Assembly: GCF_003131185.1 (NCBI RefSeq)
Contig: NZ_QFFU01000008.1
Location: forward strand, 124,001-188,000
DNA from: Pseudomonas ovata
GTDB lineage: Bacteria; Pseudomonadota; Gammaproteobacteria; Pseudomonadales; Pseudomonadaceae
Length of the DNA stretch: 64,000 nt
Reading direction: 5' to 3'
The notes under the pieces: generated by a model
What the model was told of the DNA's origin: nothing
Database searches by the model: none
The model's input: only the letters and a program-made list of their open reading frames with translations
Shown: positions 16,809 to 27,873 of the stretch, one piece after another
How positions within the stretch are numbered: the first letter of the stretch is position 1
Layout: the number at the start of each line of letters is the position of its first letter
Translations under genes and position numbers: made by a program

Positions 16809-17624
16809 TCAGGCTTGACGGCGAATCACGGCTGCGGCACAGGCCACGTTATGCGCCAGGTGCACGGGGTTGATGGTGCCGACGATGGCACTTGCCACGC
16901 CCGGATGCCCGAACAGCAAGCCGAAGCTGGCCCGTACCGGGTCGACACCCGGTTCCAGACAGATATGACCGCTGGCCAGCGCCTTTTTCACCAGAATCGC
17001 TTTGCCATGCGCCGCAGCGTAGTCCAGAACCGGTTTTTCGCCTTGTTCATTGAGGTTGTAGGTGACCATGGCGCAATCACCCTGCTGCAAAGCCAGCAGC
17101 CCGCCTTCGACCGTCTTGCCGGAAAAGCCGTAGCTGCGGATCTTGCCTTCGTGCTTGAGCTCGGCCAGGGTCTGGTACACCGCGGTGTCGGTCAGGATTG
17201 TCAGGTCATTGCCGTCGGAATGCACCAGCACCATGTCGATAAAATCGGTTTCCAGACGTTTCAGGCTGCGTTCGATGGAAGCACGGGTGTGCGTGGCGCT
17301 GAAATCGTGGTGCGACAGGCCATTATCGAATTCTTCACCGACCTTGCTGACGATCACCCAGTCCTGGCGCTGACCGCGCAGCAGCGGGCCGAGGCGCTCT
17401 TCGCTGATGCCGTAGGCCGGCGCGGTGTCGAGCAGATTGATGCCCAGTTCGCGGGCCTGGCGCAGCAGGCTGGCTGCTTGCTGGTCGTCGGGAATGCGAA
17501 AGCCGTTGGGGTACTTGACCCCCTGGTCGCGGCCGAGCTTGACGGTGCCCAGGCCCAGCGGCGATACGCTCAGGCCGGTGTTGCCCAGCGGGCGGTGCAG
17601 GTCGTGCAGGGTCGGCAGGCTCAT
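16809..17624 (-). CDS. Aldo/keto reductase
   Basis: 271 residues starting at the ATG at 17624 (MSLPTLHDLHRPLG), whose first bases overlap the stop of the upstream oxidoreductase in an ATGA arrangement, so translation is probably coupled. The TIM-barrel family tetrad is visible: Asp and Tyr in LLDTAPAYGISEERLG, Lys in VIVSKVGEEF and His in DMVLVHSDG. NADPH-dependent reduction of a carbonyl is expected; the substrate is unknown. The same pairing with an FAD oxidoreductase is conserved at this Pseudomonas locus (PA4992/PA4991 region, from memory). Confidence 0.88.
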   Translation of the reverse strand: MSLPTLHDLHRPLGNTGLSVSPLGLGTVKLGRDQGVKYPNGFRIPDDQQAASLLRQARELGINLLDTAPAYGISEERLGPLLRGQRQDWVIVSKVGEEFDNGLSHHDFSATHTRASIERSLKRLETDFIDMVLVHSDGNDLTILTDTAVYQTLAELKHEGKIRSYGFSGKTVEGGLLALQQGDCAMVTYNLNEQGEKPVLDYAAAHGKAILVKKALASGHICLEPGVDPVRASFGLLFGHPGVASAIVGTINPVHLAHNVACAAAVIRRQA

Positions 17625-18796
17625 GGCAGCAACTGGTCCCAGACCGGTGTGGCCAGTGGCGGCCTTGGCAGCTCGCCCAGCGGCGGTTGAGCGCTCGGCT
17701 TGATGCCGTCCTTGTCCAGTGCCGCCAATACACGGTCGGCAAAGTCCGGGGCCAGTGCCAGCTTGGTCGGCCAGCCCACCAGCAGGCGCCCCTGGACATC
17801 GACGAAGGCGTTGTCGGGGCGGACCAGGCCGGACTGCTCGGGCTCGGCGCGGTCGACCCGCAGGGTGGCCCATTGCGCCTGGTCGAGATCAATCCAGGGC
17901 AGCAGTTTGTGCAACTCGTCGCGGGCCGTGGCGATCTGCGCCGCGGGCTCGCGGGCCACGCCCTCGGCTTCGGCAATGTCGCCGCCCAGGTACCAGACGT
18001 GCTGGCCATCGGCAGCCGGGTGGGTGGTGACGGTGATGCGCGGCTTGGGACCGCCGCCCAGGCAGTGGGCGTACAGCGGCTTGAGGGTCGGGCCCTTGAC
18101 CAGCACCATGTGCAGTGGCCGGCGCTGCATGGCTGGCTGGCGGATGCCCAATGCCTCAAGCAGGGAGGCGGTGCCGGCGCCGGCACTGAGCACGATGCGT
18201 CGCGCATGAATGTCGCGGCCGTCGACGCGCAGGCCGATCAACTGGCCGTCGGTATGCAGCGGTTCGATGTGCTGGCCGGCCAGCAGGCTGTCGCCGGCCA
18301 GGTGTGCCAGGCGCTCGATCAGGCTCGGAACGTCCACGACCAGTTCGGCCAGGCGATAGACCTTGCCCTTGAACTTCGGGTGCTGCAAGGCCGGTGGCAG
18401 GTCGTCGCCCTTGACCTGGTCGACCCGGCCACGCACGGCCTTGCTGGCGAAAAAGCTGGTGAGGTTGCCGGCCAGGGTGCCGGGCGACCACAGGTAGTGG
18501 GCCTCGGACAGCAAGCGTACGCCGGCCAGGTCGATCTCACCCTGGCCGTCCAGCGCTTCGCGCCAGCGGCGCGGCATGTCGGCAATGGCTTCGGAGGCGC
18601 CGCTGAGTGCGCCATGCAATGCGTACTTGGCGCCGCCATGGATGATGCCCTGCGATTTGAGGCTTTGCCCGCCACCCAGATGACCGCTTTCCACCAGTAC
18701 GGTGGAAAAGCCCTGGCGACGCAGGCGGGCATTGAGCCAGAGACCGGCAACACCACCGCCCACGATCAGGACGTCGGTGGAAAGAACAGATGGCAT
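17621..18796 (-). CDS. FAD-dependent oxidoreductase, DAO family
   Basis: 391 residues from the ATG at 18796, which has AGAGG about 7 bases upstream. The N-terminus is a dinucleotide-binding fold, TDVLIVGGGVAGLWLNARL, followed by an acidic end of the second strand (VLVESG) and the DAO-type GGGQSLKSQGIIHGG. A second FAD contact RIVLSAGAG is near residue 200 and the closing GRLLVGWPTKLALAPD near residue 340. It should oxidise an amine or hydroxy acid; the substrate is unknown. It is coupled to the aldo/keto reductase. Confidence 0.86.
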   Translation of the reverse strand: MPSVLSTDVLIVGGGVAGLWLNARLRRQGFSTVLVESGHLGGGQSLKSQGIIHGGAKYALHGALSGASEAIADMPRRWREALDGQGEIDLAGVRLLSEAHYLWSPGTLAGNLTSFFASKAVRGRVDQVKGDDLPPALQHPKFKGKVYRLAELVVDVPSLIERLAHLAGDSLLAGQHIEPLHTDGQLIGLRVDGRDIHARRIVLSAGAGTASLLEALGIRQPAMQRRPLHMVLVKGPTLKPLYAHCLGGGPKPRITVTTHPAADGQHVWYLGGDIAEAEGVAREPAAQIATARDELHKLLPWIDLDQAQWATLRVDRAEPEQSGLVRPDNAFVDVQGRLLVGWPTKLALAPDFADRVLAALDKDGIKPSAQPPLGELPRPPLATPVWDQLLP

Positions 18797-18840
18797 GGGC
18801 ACCTCTTGGGCTGAACGATGCCGGCCATTATAGGGGGTAA

Positions 18841-19173
18841 TCAGTGCCCTGCGGTTTTCGAGAACAACTGGATGACCACCACGCCCAGCACGATCAGGCC
18901 CATGCCGAGGATGGCCGGCAGGTCGAGCTTCTGCCCGTAGATGAACAGCGCGGCGATGCTCACCAGCACGATGCCCATGCCGGACCACACGGCATAGGTC
19001 ACGCCCACCGGAATGGTGCGCACCACGATGATCAGCATCCAGAACGCAATGGCGTAGCCGCCGATCACCAGCAGCAACGGCAATGGTGTGCTCAGGCCCT
19101 TGACGGCTTTCATCGAGGTGGTGGCGATGACTTCGGCGCAGATGGCAATGGCCAGCAGGTAATAGGCATTCAT
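18841..19173 (-). CDS. Small multidrug resistance (SMR) family transporter
   Basis: 110 residues in four hydrophobic spans. The essential membrane Glu is at position 14 (AICAEVIATT), and the helix 3 signature VTYAVWSGMGIVL matches EmrE-type exporters of quaternary ammonium compounds rather than guanidinium exporters, though the split is not safe by eye. It acts in the inner membrane as a dimer driven by proton entry. It is divergent from the LysR gene at 19259 across an 85-base gap, suggesting control by that regulator. Confidence 0.9.
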   Translation of the reverse strand: MNAYYLLAIAICAEVIATTSMKAVKGLSTPLPLLLVIGGYAIAFWMLIIVVRTIPVGVTYAVWSGMGIVLVSIAALFIYGQKLDLPAILGMGLIVLGVVVIQLFSKTAGH

Positions 19174-19258
19174 GGACCGACTCCTTCTTCAATGGCGCCA
19201 TTCTAGGCCAGGCACAGATGCGGTAAAGTCATTAGCCATCTGCTGGGGAGATAGGTTG

Positions 19259-20149
19259 ATGGCTGAACAGTGGAGTCTTGAACAACTGCGTATCTTTCTG
19301 CGCGTGGCCGAACTGCGCTCGTTTTCGGCCGTGGCCCGTGAGCAGCGCAAGGCGCAGTCGGCCATCAGCAATGCCATCGCCCTGCTGGAGGCCGACCTGG
19401 GGGTAACCTTGTTCGAACGCAGCAGCGGGCGCCAGCCGCGCCTGACCGACAACGGCGAGGCGTTGCTGGCCGATGCCCATGAGTTGCTGCGCCAATGCGA
19501 GCGCCTGGATGGCCGGGCACTGGCACTGATGCGCGGGCAGGAGGCGCTGTTGCGCATTGCTCAGGACGAAGCCATGCCTTATCAACCGGTGATCGACAGC
19601 CTCAAGGAGCTGGCCAGCCGCTTTCCGTACCTGCAAGTGCAACTGGCCAGCAACGCCCAGGGCGACGTGGCGCGCAAGCTGGTGGAGCGCCGGGCCGACC
19701 TGGGCCTGTTTTTTCACCATGAGCACATTCCGGCCTCGCTGGAGCGCCGCACCCTGGGCAGCGTCGAGATGGTCACCGTGTGTGCGGTCGATCATCCGCT
19801 GGCCCGCGAGCGGCAGGTGACCCGCCAGCAACTGGCCTGTCATCGCCAGTTGTTGATCACGCCACAGCAAAGCGATTACCCCGGCGGTGAGGCGATCAGC
19901 CCGCTGGTCTGGCGTGCCGACAGTTTCTACGCCATGGCCGAGCTGCTGATGCGCGGCCTGGGCTGGGCCTGGTTGCCGCGCCATGTGGTGCAGTACCCGA
20001 CCTATCAGGCGCAGATGGTCGAACTGGCCAGTGAATGGCAACCCCCGGCGCTGGTGGCCGAACTGGCCTGGCGTCGCGACGAACCCCTGGGCCCGGCCGC
20101 GCAATGGCTGGCCGAACGCTTTGCCGTGCACTTGCAAGCGATCGGGTAG
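19259..20149 (+). CDS. LysR-family transcriptional regulator
   Basis: 296 residues from ATG at 19259, after GGGGAGATAGG. The N-terminal winged helix has LEQLRIFLRVAELRSFSAVA, QSAISNAIALLEADLGV and LFERSSG. The remaining 200 residues are a periplasmic-binding-like effector domain. It is divergent from the SMR exporter gene, a typical arrangement for a regulator acting on its neighbour; the effector is unknown. A TAAAGT hexamer at 19224-19229 may be its -10. Confidence 0.92.
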   Translation: MAEQWSLEQLRIFLRVAELRSFSAVAREQRKAQSAISNAIALLEADLGVTLFERSSGRQPRLTDNGEALLADAHELLRQCERLDGRALALMRGQEALLRIAQDEAMPYQPVIDSLKELASRFPYLQVQLASNAQGDVARKLVERRADLGLFFHHEHIPASLERRTLGSVEMVTVCAVDHPLARERQVTRQQLACHRQLLITPQQSDYPGGEAISPLVWRADSFYAMAELLMRGLGWAWLPRHVVQYPTYQAQMVELASEWQPPALVAELAWRRDEPLGPAAQWLAERFAVHLQAIG

Positions 20150-20185
20150 GCGCGGCCGCGCGCAGATCCTTGTAGACTTCGCCCC

Positions 20186-21457
20186 ATGAACAGAACGCTC
20201 TATACCCTGCTTTTTCATCTGGGCCTGCCGCTGGTCGCGCTGCGCCTGTGGCTGCGTGCGCGCAAGGCGCCGGCTTATCGTCAACGCATCAAGGAGCGCT
20301 TTGGCTTCGGCCTGCCGGTGATGCGGCGTGGGGGGCTGTGGGTGCATGCGGTCTCGGTGGGCGAGAGCATTGCCGCCGCGCCCATGGTGCGCGCCCTGCT
20401 CAAGGCCTACCCGGACCTGCCCATCACCCTCACCTGCATGACCCCGACCGGCTCCGAGCGGATCCGCGCGCTGTTTGCCGACGAGCCGCGCATCCAGCAT
20501 TGCTACCTGCCGTACGACTTGCCCTGGGCGGCGCGGCGGTTTCTCGATCATGTGCAGCCGCGGCTGGGCATCATCATGGAGACCGAGCTGTGGCCCAACC
20601 ATATCCACCAGTGTGCCCGTCGCGGTATCCCGGTGGTGCTGGCCAATGCCCGGCTGTCCGAGCGTTCGGCCCGCGGTTATGGGCGTTTCACCGGCCTGAC
20701 CCGGCCGATGCTCGCCGCAATGAACGGCTTTGCCGTGCAGACCGAAACCGAGGCCGAGCGCTTCCGGGTATTGGGGGCCCGGCCTGAATGCGTGACGGTG
20801 ACCGGCTCGATCAAGTTCGACCTGACCATTGACCCGCAGTTGTTGGTGCAGGCGGCCAGCGTGCGCGCGCAATGGCAGGCCGTTGGCCGGCCCGTGTGGA
20901 TCGCGGCCAGCACCCATGCCGGTGAGGATGAGCCTATTCTGGCGGCGCATCGCCAGGTGCTGGCCAGCCATCCCGAAGCCTTGCTGATCCTGGTGCCGCG
21001 CCACCCGGAGCGCTTTGCCAGCGTGCATGAGCTGTGTGTGCAGCAAGGCTTCGCCACAGTGCGCCGCTCGACGGGCGCGGCGGTCATGCCGGCCACCTCG
21101 GTGCTGCTGGGCGACACCATGGGCGAGCTGCTGTTTCTCTATGCCCTGGCCGACTGCGCCTTTGTCGGCGGCAGCCTGGTGGCCAATGGCGGGCATAACC
21201 TGCTGGAACCGGCGGCCCTAGCCAGGCCGGTGCTCAGCGGGCCGCACCTGTTCAACTTTCTGGAAATCGCCGCCATGCTGCGCAGCGCTGGCGCCTTGCT
21301 CGAAGTCAACGACGCGCAGGCGTTGGCGACAGCGGTGCAACGCCTGTTCGACGAGCCCGAACAGGCCCGCACAATGGCCGAGGCGGGGCTGCAGGTCATG
21401 CAGGCCAACCAGGGCGCCCTGCAGCGATTGCTGGGGCTGATTGCCCGGCTGATGTAA
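20186..21457 (+). CDS. waaA: 3-deoxy-D-manno-octulosonic acid (Kdo) transferase
   Basis: 423 residues. It has an N-terminal membrane helix (LYTLLFHLGLPLVALRLWL), the catalytic Glu60 in HAVSVGES, METELWPN, NARLSERSARGYGRF, GSIKFD and the donor-binding GGHNLLEPAALARPV. It adds Kdo to the lipid A precursor on the cytoplasmic face. No ribosome-binding site is visible before the ATG; a TAGACT hexamer lies only 8 bases upstream, so the mRNA may be leaderless or the gene may be read from upstream. A paired REP element follows the gene. Confidence 0.96.
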   Translation: MNRTLYTLLFHLGLPLVALRLWLRARKAPAYRQRIKERFGFGLPVMRRGGLWVHAVSVGESIAAAPMVRALLKAYPDLPITLTCMTPTGSERIRALFADEPRIQHCYLPYDLPWAARRFLDHVQPRLGIIMETELWPNHIHQCARRGIPVVLANARLSERSARGYGRFTGLTRPMLAAMNGFAVQTETEAERFRVLGARPECVTVTGSIKFDLTIDPQLLVQAASVRAQWQAVGRPVWIAASTHAGEDEPILAAHRQVLASHPEALLILVPRHPERFASVHELCVQQGFATVRRSTGAAVMPATSVLLGDTMGELLFLYALADCAFVGGSLVANGGHNLLEPAALARPVLSGPHLFNFLEIAAMLRSAGALLEVNDAQALATAVQRLFDEPEQARTMAEAGLQVMQANQGALQRLLGLIARLM

Positions 21458-21564
21458 CACCAAGACCTGAAATCCCTGTGGGAAACGGCTTGCCGGCGAT
21501 GCGGCCAGCAAGTTGCCTCCCACCGTCTGGTGCCAGACCCGAAATTCAGGGTCACATCACCGTG

Positions 21565-21716
21565 GTAGGAGCGCGCTCTGCCCGCGACCGAGTGCGTAGC
21601 GCTCGTAAAATTTCGGAAACGCCACAAATTTCTGAGTGTGAACACGTCCAAAATCTACGAAACGCTGCAAATTTACGACTGCTGACGCAGCCGGTCGCGG
21701 GCAAGCGCGCTCCTAC
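21565..21716. repeat. Paired REP element, two internal units
   Basis: Arms GTAGGAGCGCGCTCTGCCCG and CGGGCAAGCGCGCTCCTAC enclose two reversed units, AAATTTCGGAAACGCC (21608-21623) and AAATCTACGAAACGCT (21651-21666), 43 bases apart. It sits between the converging ends of waaA and the TolC-type gene. Confidence 0.9.
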
Positions 21717-21741
21717 CCCGGGTCCAGCGCGGGGCTGCCGG

Positions 21742-23181
21742 TCAGCGCTTGGCCGGGCGTTCGAAGTTCTTGCGGGCGGCCTCGGCCAGGTCCGGGGGCA
21801 GGAAGTCCTTGTCCGGGTTGTAGTCGGGCTTGAGGTAGCGCGCCAGGTCTTGCAGGTCGTCGGGGCTCAGGGTGCCGGCGGCCTGTTTCAGGCGCAGGCT
21901 GTCGAGGATGTAGTCGTAGCGGGTGTTGTTGTAGTCACGCACCGAGGCGTACAGCTGGCGCTGGGCGTCGAGCACGTCGACGATATTGCGGGTGCCGACC
22001 TGATAGCCGATTTCCGTGGCTTCCAGCGCGCTCTGGTTGGAGATGATCGACTGCTTGCGCGCCTGCACCTGCTCGACATCGGTGTTGACCGCGCGGTGCA
22101 GGTTACGCGTGTTCTCGACCACCTGGCGGCGCAGGCTTTCGCGACGCTGTTCGCTCTGGTTCAGGCGTGCGTATGCCTCACGCACCTGCGAGCTGGTCAG
22201 CCCGCCGCTGTACAGCGGGATGTTCAGTTGCACGCCCACGGTGCGCTGCTCGACGTCGCCGCTGTAGCTTTGCCCGGTGTAGTTGGGGTTGGAAAAGCCC
22301 AGGGCGTCGTTGTCGCCACGCTGGTAGGTGGCCACGGCGTCGACCGTCGGCGCATGGCCGGCCTTGCGCTGGCGCACGGTCTGCTGCGCGGCTTCGACCG
22401 CATGGTTGCTGGCTTGCAGGTCAAGGTTCTGCTGGGCCGCAGTGTCGACCCAGGTCTTGGCGTCGTTGGGCGAGGGCGGCAGCACCGGCAGGCTGTGGAC
22501 CATGCCTTCGATGGCGCTGTACTGGCGATTGGTCAGGGTCACCAATGCCTGGAACGCATCGTCGACCTGGCGTTGGGCGATCAGCCGGTTGGCGCGGGAA
22601 GTGTCGTGGCTGGCCTGGGCCTGGAGCACGTCGGTCTTGTCCGACAGGCCGACATTGAAGCGCTCGTTGGCCTGGTCCAGCTGGCGCTTGAGCGCCGCCT
22701 CTTCGGCCTTGGTGGTCGCCAGGTTGTCCTGGGCGCGCAGCACCGTGAAGTACAACTGCGCCGATTGCAGGATCAGGTTCTGCTCGGTGGCCGACAATTC
22801 CAGCGCCGCCTGCTCGTTCACCGCCTCGGCGGCCTGCAGCTGGAACCAGCGGTCGGCGCGGAACAGCGGCTGGCTGAGCGTGGCCTGGTAGACCGTGCCG
22901 CTGCGGCTGGCCGTTATTCTGGGTTGATCGATGCTGGTGCGGGTGTTGTTGCTCTGGGCGCTGGCCGACAGGTTCGGCAACAGCCCGGCGCGGGCCTGTG
23001 GCACGCCTTCGCTGCGTGCCTGGTAGTCGGCGCGGGCCGCGGCCAGGTCGGCATTGTTGTCCACCGCCTGCTGGTAGACATTCACCAGCCCGGTGCTGGC
23101 CGTGAGCGGGGCGTCGTAGGCCCAGGCGTGCGGGCTGCAGGCATATGACACAGCGATGACCCACGACAGTTTGCGCAGCAT
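21742..23181 (-). CDS. TolC-family outer-membrane efflux/secretion channel (OpmH-like)
   Basis: 479 residues with a cleavable signal (MLRKLSWVIAVSYACSPHAWA). Two OEP repeats follow: the first has ARAGLLPNLSASAQ and ERFNVGLSDKTDVLQAQ, the second has GVQLNIPLYSGG and YQVGTRNIVDVLDAQRQLY, the standard TolC pattern. The trimer forms an outer-membrane barrel and periplasmic tunnel for type I secretion or RND export. In P. aeruginosa the gene beside thiC is opmH (PA4974), the closest match by position. It is divergent from thiC. Confidence 0.92.
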   Translation of the reverse strand: MLRKLSWVIAVSYACSPHAWAYDAPLTASTGLVNVYQQAVDNNADLAAARADYQARSEGVPQARAGLLPNLSASAQSNNTRTSIDQPRITASRSGTVYQATLSQPLFRADRWFQLQAAEAVNEQAALELSATEQNLILQSAQLYFTVLRAQDNLATTKAEEAALKRQLDQANERFNVGLSDKTDVLQAQASHDTSRANRLIAQRQVDDAFQALVTLTNRQYSAIEGMVHSLPVLPPSPNDAKTWVDTAAQQNLDLQASNHAVEAAQQTVRQRKAGHAPTVDAVATYQRGDNDALGFSNPNYTGQSYSGDVEQRTVGVQLNIPLYSGGLTSSQVREAYARLNQSEQRRESLRRQVVENTRNLHRAVNTDVEQVQARKQSIISNQSALEATEIGYQVGTRNIVDVLDAQRQLYASVRDYNNTRYDYILDSLRLKQAAGTLSPDDLQDLARYLKPDYNPDKDFLPPDLAEAARKNFERPAKR

Positions 23182-23334
23182 GAGGTGTTCCTTCCTGAAA
23201 ATGATCGCGGCCTGGACCGGTCAGCGAGTGTAGAGCCTGACGTTGGGCGCAACAATCGGTCATATCGGTCATTTATCGCCGGGGTTGTATGCGGGGCTGG
23301 CGTTGGGGCCCCTGGCCGGCATAGACTGGCACCG

Positions 23335-23425
23335 TTCTTGTCGGGGTGCCTTGCTATGAGGCTGAGATCGGTTAAGCCGGATCCCGTTGAACCTGATCAG
23401 GTTAACGCCTGCGTAGGGAACAAGA
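23335..23425 (+). promoter_or_regulatory. TPP riboswitch (THI element) upstream of thiC
   Basis: The conserved core is present: GCTATGAGGCTGAGATC, then AACCTGATCAGGTTA, then GCCTGCGTAGGGAAC. It lies about 170 bases before thiC on the same strand. When thiamine pyrophosphate binds, expression should fall. A small hairpin CTCGC/GCGAG (23429-23443) followed by TCCTCTT may form part of the expression platform, but how the switch acts is not clear from the sequence. Confidence 0.95.
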
Positions 23426-23452
23426 TTGCTCGCTCCCGGCGAGTCCTCTTGA

Positions 23453-25483
<2,031 letters not shown>

Positions 25484-25497
25484 TCATACGACCCCTG

Positions 25498-25638
25498 GTA
25501 GGAGCGCGCTTGCCCGCGACCGGCTGCGCTAGCAGTCGTAAAATTGTGGCGTTTCGCCGATTTACCAGCCGTACATCTATGGCGTTTCGCAGATTTTGCG
25601 AGCGCTGCGCACTCGGTCGCGGGCAAGCGCGCTCCTAC
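25498..25638. repeat. Paired REP element, two internal units, between thiC and cytX
   Basis: Arms GTAGGAGCGCGCTTGCCCG and CGGGCAAGCGCGCTCCTAC enclose GGCGTTTCGCCGATTT (25548-25563) and GGCGTTTCGCAGATTT (25581-25596), 33 bases apart. It begins 14 bases after the thiC stop and ends 19 before cytX, so if the two genes share a transcript it is an intercistronic element. Confidence 0.9.
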
Positions 25639-25657
25639 TAACCATTGAGATTCTGAT

Positions 25658-26947
25658 GTGAACACACCCGGCACTTACTCCCCCGACCTGCCTGTCTCTG
25701 CCGAGCGGCGGGTATTGGGCGGACGCGATCTGTTTTCCCTGTGGTTTTCCCTGGGCATCGGCCTGATGGTCCTGCAAACCGGTGCCTTGCTGGCACCGGG
25801 GCTGGGCATGAGCGGTGCGTTGCTGGCCATTGCCCTGGGCACGCTGGTCGGCGTCCTGCTGCTGGCCGGCGCCGGGGTGATCGGCACCGATACCGGCCTG
25901 TCGTCCATGGCTTCGCTCACGCTCAGCCTGGGACGACGCGGCGCGATGCTGCCGGCGGTCCTCAACCTGCTGCAACTGGTGGGCTGGGGCTCGTTCGAGA
26001 TCATCGTCATGCGCGATGCGGCCAGCTTGCTGGGGGCGCGCGCCTTTGGCGAAGGCGGGCTGTGGACCAGCCCGTTGCTCTGGGCGTTGTTCTTCGGCGG
26101 CCTGGCGACCTTGCTGGCGGTCAGCGGGCCCTTGACGTTCGTGCGCAAGATCCTGCGCCAGTGGGGTATCTGGCTGTTGCTTGGCGCATGCCTGTGGCTG
26201 ACCTGGAACCTGCTGGCCAAGGCCGACCTGGCGGCATTGTGGGCGCGTGGCGGTGACGGTTCGATGCCGTTTGCCACCGGTCTGGACATTGCTATTGCCA
26301 TGCCACTGTCCTGGCTGCCGCTGATTGCCGACTACTCGCGCTTCGGCCGACGGGCGAAGCCGGTGTTCTTCGGTACGGTGCTGGGATATTTCATCGGTAA
26401 CTGCTGGCTGATGAGCCTGGGCGTGGGCTACACCCTGGCATTCGCCGCCGATGGCGAGGCCAATGCCCTGCTGCTGGCCCTGGCCGGGGCCGGGATGGGC
26501 ATTCCGCTGTTGCTGGTGCTGCTCGACGAGTCGGAGAAGGCTTTTGCCGACATCCACTCGGCGGCAGTGTCCGGTGCCATGCTGTCGGGGGTGAAGGTTG
26601 AGCACCTGGCGTTGGCCATTGGCGTGCTCTGTACCTTGATCGCCTGCTTTGCACCACTGGCGCAGTACGAAAGCTTCCTGCTGCTGATCGGCTCGCTGTT
26701 CGCGCCGTTGTTCGGCGTGGTGCTGGTCGATCACTTCGTGCTGCGCCGGCGGCGTTCGCCGGCCCAGGTGCCGGGGCTGCGGGGCTTGAGCCTGCTGGCC
26801 TGGCTGGGCGGCGTCAGCACCTATCATCTGCTGGCCAATCTGTACCCCGAAGTGGGTGCCACCCTGCCAGCACTGGTCATGGCCGGCGTATTGCAGTTGT
26901 TGCTGGGGCGCGGTGTCAGCTGCGACCGGGGAACAGCTCAGGCCTGA
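25658..26947 (+). CDS. cytX: Putative hydroxymethylpyrimidine transporter CytX (NCS1 family)
   Basis: 429 residues with a GTG start and about 12 membrane spans. NCS1 landmarks are the early LFSLWFSLGIGLMVLQTG, LLQLVGWGSFEIIVM and PLIADYSRFGRRAK. CytX-type members of NCS1 are tied to thiamine salvage and usually belong to TPP-regulated operons. Its position right after thiC gives the strongest support: uptake of the pyrimidine made by ThiC. The last 32 bases overlap the converging lipoprotein gene. Confidence 0.87.
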   Translation: MNTPGTYSPDLPVSAERRVLGGRDLFSLWFSLGIGLMVLQTGALLAPGLGMSGALLAIALGTLVGVLLLAGAGVIGTDTGLSSMASLTLSLGRRGAMLPAVLNLLQLVGWGSFEIIVMRDAASLLGARAFGEGGLWTSPLLWALFFGGLATLLAVSGPLTFVRKILRQWGIWLLLGACLWLTWNLLAKADLAALWARGGDGSMPFATGLDIAIAMPLSWLPLIADYSRFGRRAKPVFFGTVLGYFIGNCWLMSLGVGYTLAFAADGEANALLLALAGAGMGIPLLLVLLDESEKAFADIHSAAVSGAMLSGVKVEHLALAIGVLCTLIACFAPLAQYESFLLLIGSLFAPLFGVVLVDHFVLRRRRSPAQVPGLRGLSLLAWLGGVSTYHLLANLYPEVGATLPALVMAGVLQLLLGRGVSCDRGTAQA

Positions 26948-27662
26948 TCACGCCATTGAGCTGCGGATAGGGAATCTTCAGCTCGACATGGCCCATGGCG
27001 TAGGGCGCAATGGTGGTCACCGGGTACTTGAGGATCACCGCGCCATAGGTCAGCGCCACGTTGGTGGTGCGCTTGAACGGCCAGGTCTTGAGAAATTCAG
27101 GGTCCTCATTGACTTTGGTTGACACCTGCCAGGCCTGGTGGGCCATCTGGGCCTTTTCCCAGAACTCGGCTTCCTTGCCGGGCACGACCATGTCCGCCAG
27201 GGTCAGGACCTTCTGTTGCTGGCGCGAATAGCTGAACAGCGAGCGACCCGGGTCGCCGTGGGCGCCGCCGGTGTCCAGGTAGCTGGACAGCTCCATCACC
27301 ACGATGCCGTCATGCTGCTCGCGGACCTTGGCCTGCAGGTAGCTGGCGTTGCGGCCCTGGGCACGGCTCAGAAACTGCTGTTCGTACGCCTTGAGCGTGG
27401 CCGGCGGCGTCGCGCCCGGTTCGCTGTGAGCCATCTGCAGCAGGTTTTTCTGCACGATGGCGTCCAGCCGCGGCTCGGCGGGAAAGTGCACGGTATCGAT
27501 GTTCACCAGCGGGCAATCGTCACTGTTGCAACCCGGCTTGATCTGCTCCGAGGTTTCGCGCTCGACCTGCAGCGGGGCACGCATGTTGGGCTGGAACAGG
27601 CTTTGGCAGGCACCCAGCGTAACGGCCAGGCAGGCCAGTGCGGCGATCTTCGATAACGACAT
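26916..27662 (-). CDS. DUF3298/RsiV-family lipoprotein
   Basis: 248 residues from ATG at 27662 with AAGGA upstream. It begins with a lipoprotein signal, LAVTLGACQSLF, with the lipobox Cys near residue 19. The following DUF4163/DUF3298-like region has SSYLDTGGAHGDPGR, where the GGAHG stretch is the family hallmark, then a C-terminal YAMGHVELKIPYPQL. Related domains occur in anti-sigma factor RsiV, which binds lysozyme, but here there is no cytoplasmic anti-sigma part, so that function should not be assumed. It converges on and overlaps cytX. Confidence 0.8.
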   Translation of the reverse strand: MSLSKIAALACLAVTLGACQSLFQPNMRAPLQVERETSEQIKPGCNSDDCPLVNIDTVHFPAEPRLDAIVQKNLLQMAHSEPGATPPATLKAYEQQFLSRAQGRNASYLQAKVREQHDGIVVMELSSYLDTGGAHGDPGRSLFSYSRQQQKVLTLADMVVPGKEAEFWEKAQMAHQAWQVSTKVNEDPEFLKTWPFKRTTNVALTYGAVILKYPVTTIAPYAMGHVELKIPYPQLNGVIRPELFPGRS

Positions 27663-27873
27663 TGATGATCCTTGGCGGTGTCGGAAAAAACGCGTGCGGC
27701 GTACGCATGCAGGCTGCTTGGACTGCAAACCGCGATTTCGGTTCGCCACTGGGCGGATTAGAAATGTTTTGGCGCCTGCGCGTCTACCCTGCTTGTTGAG
27801 AGGGGGGGCTGCATCTGGTGGTCGATGCGCGTTAGGATGGCCCGAAGCCAAAGCGTCCTGCAGCGAGACATTC

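Noticed and set aside
21478..23148. A 556-codon plus-strand frame opposite the TolC-type gene
   Set aside because: Antisense shadow; the TolC frame has a signal peptide and both OEP repeats.
23327..23341. Sigma-54 promoter TGGCAC-N5-TTGT before thiC
   Set aside because: The -12 GC is GT here, and transcription would start inside the riboswitch.
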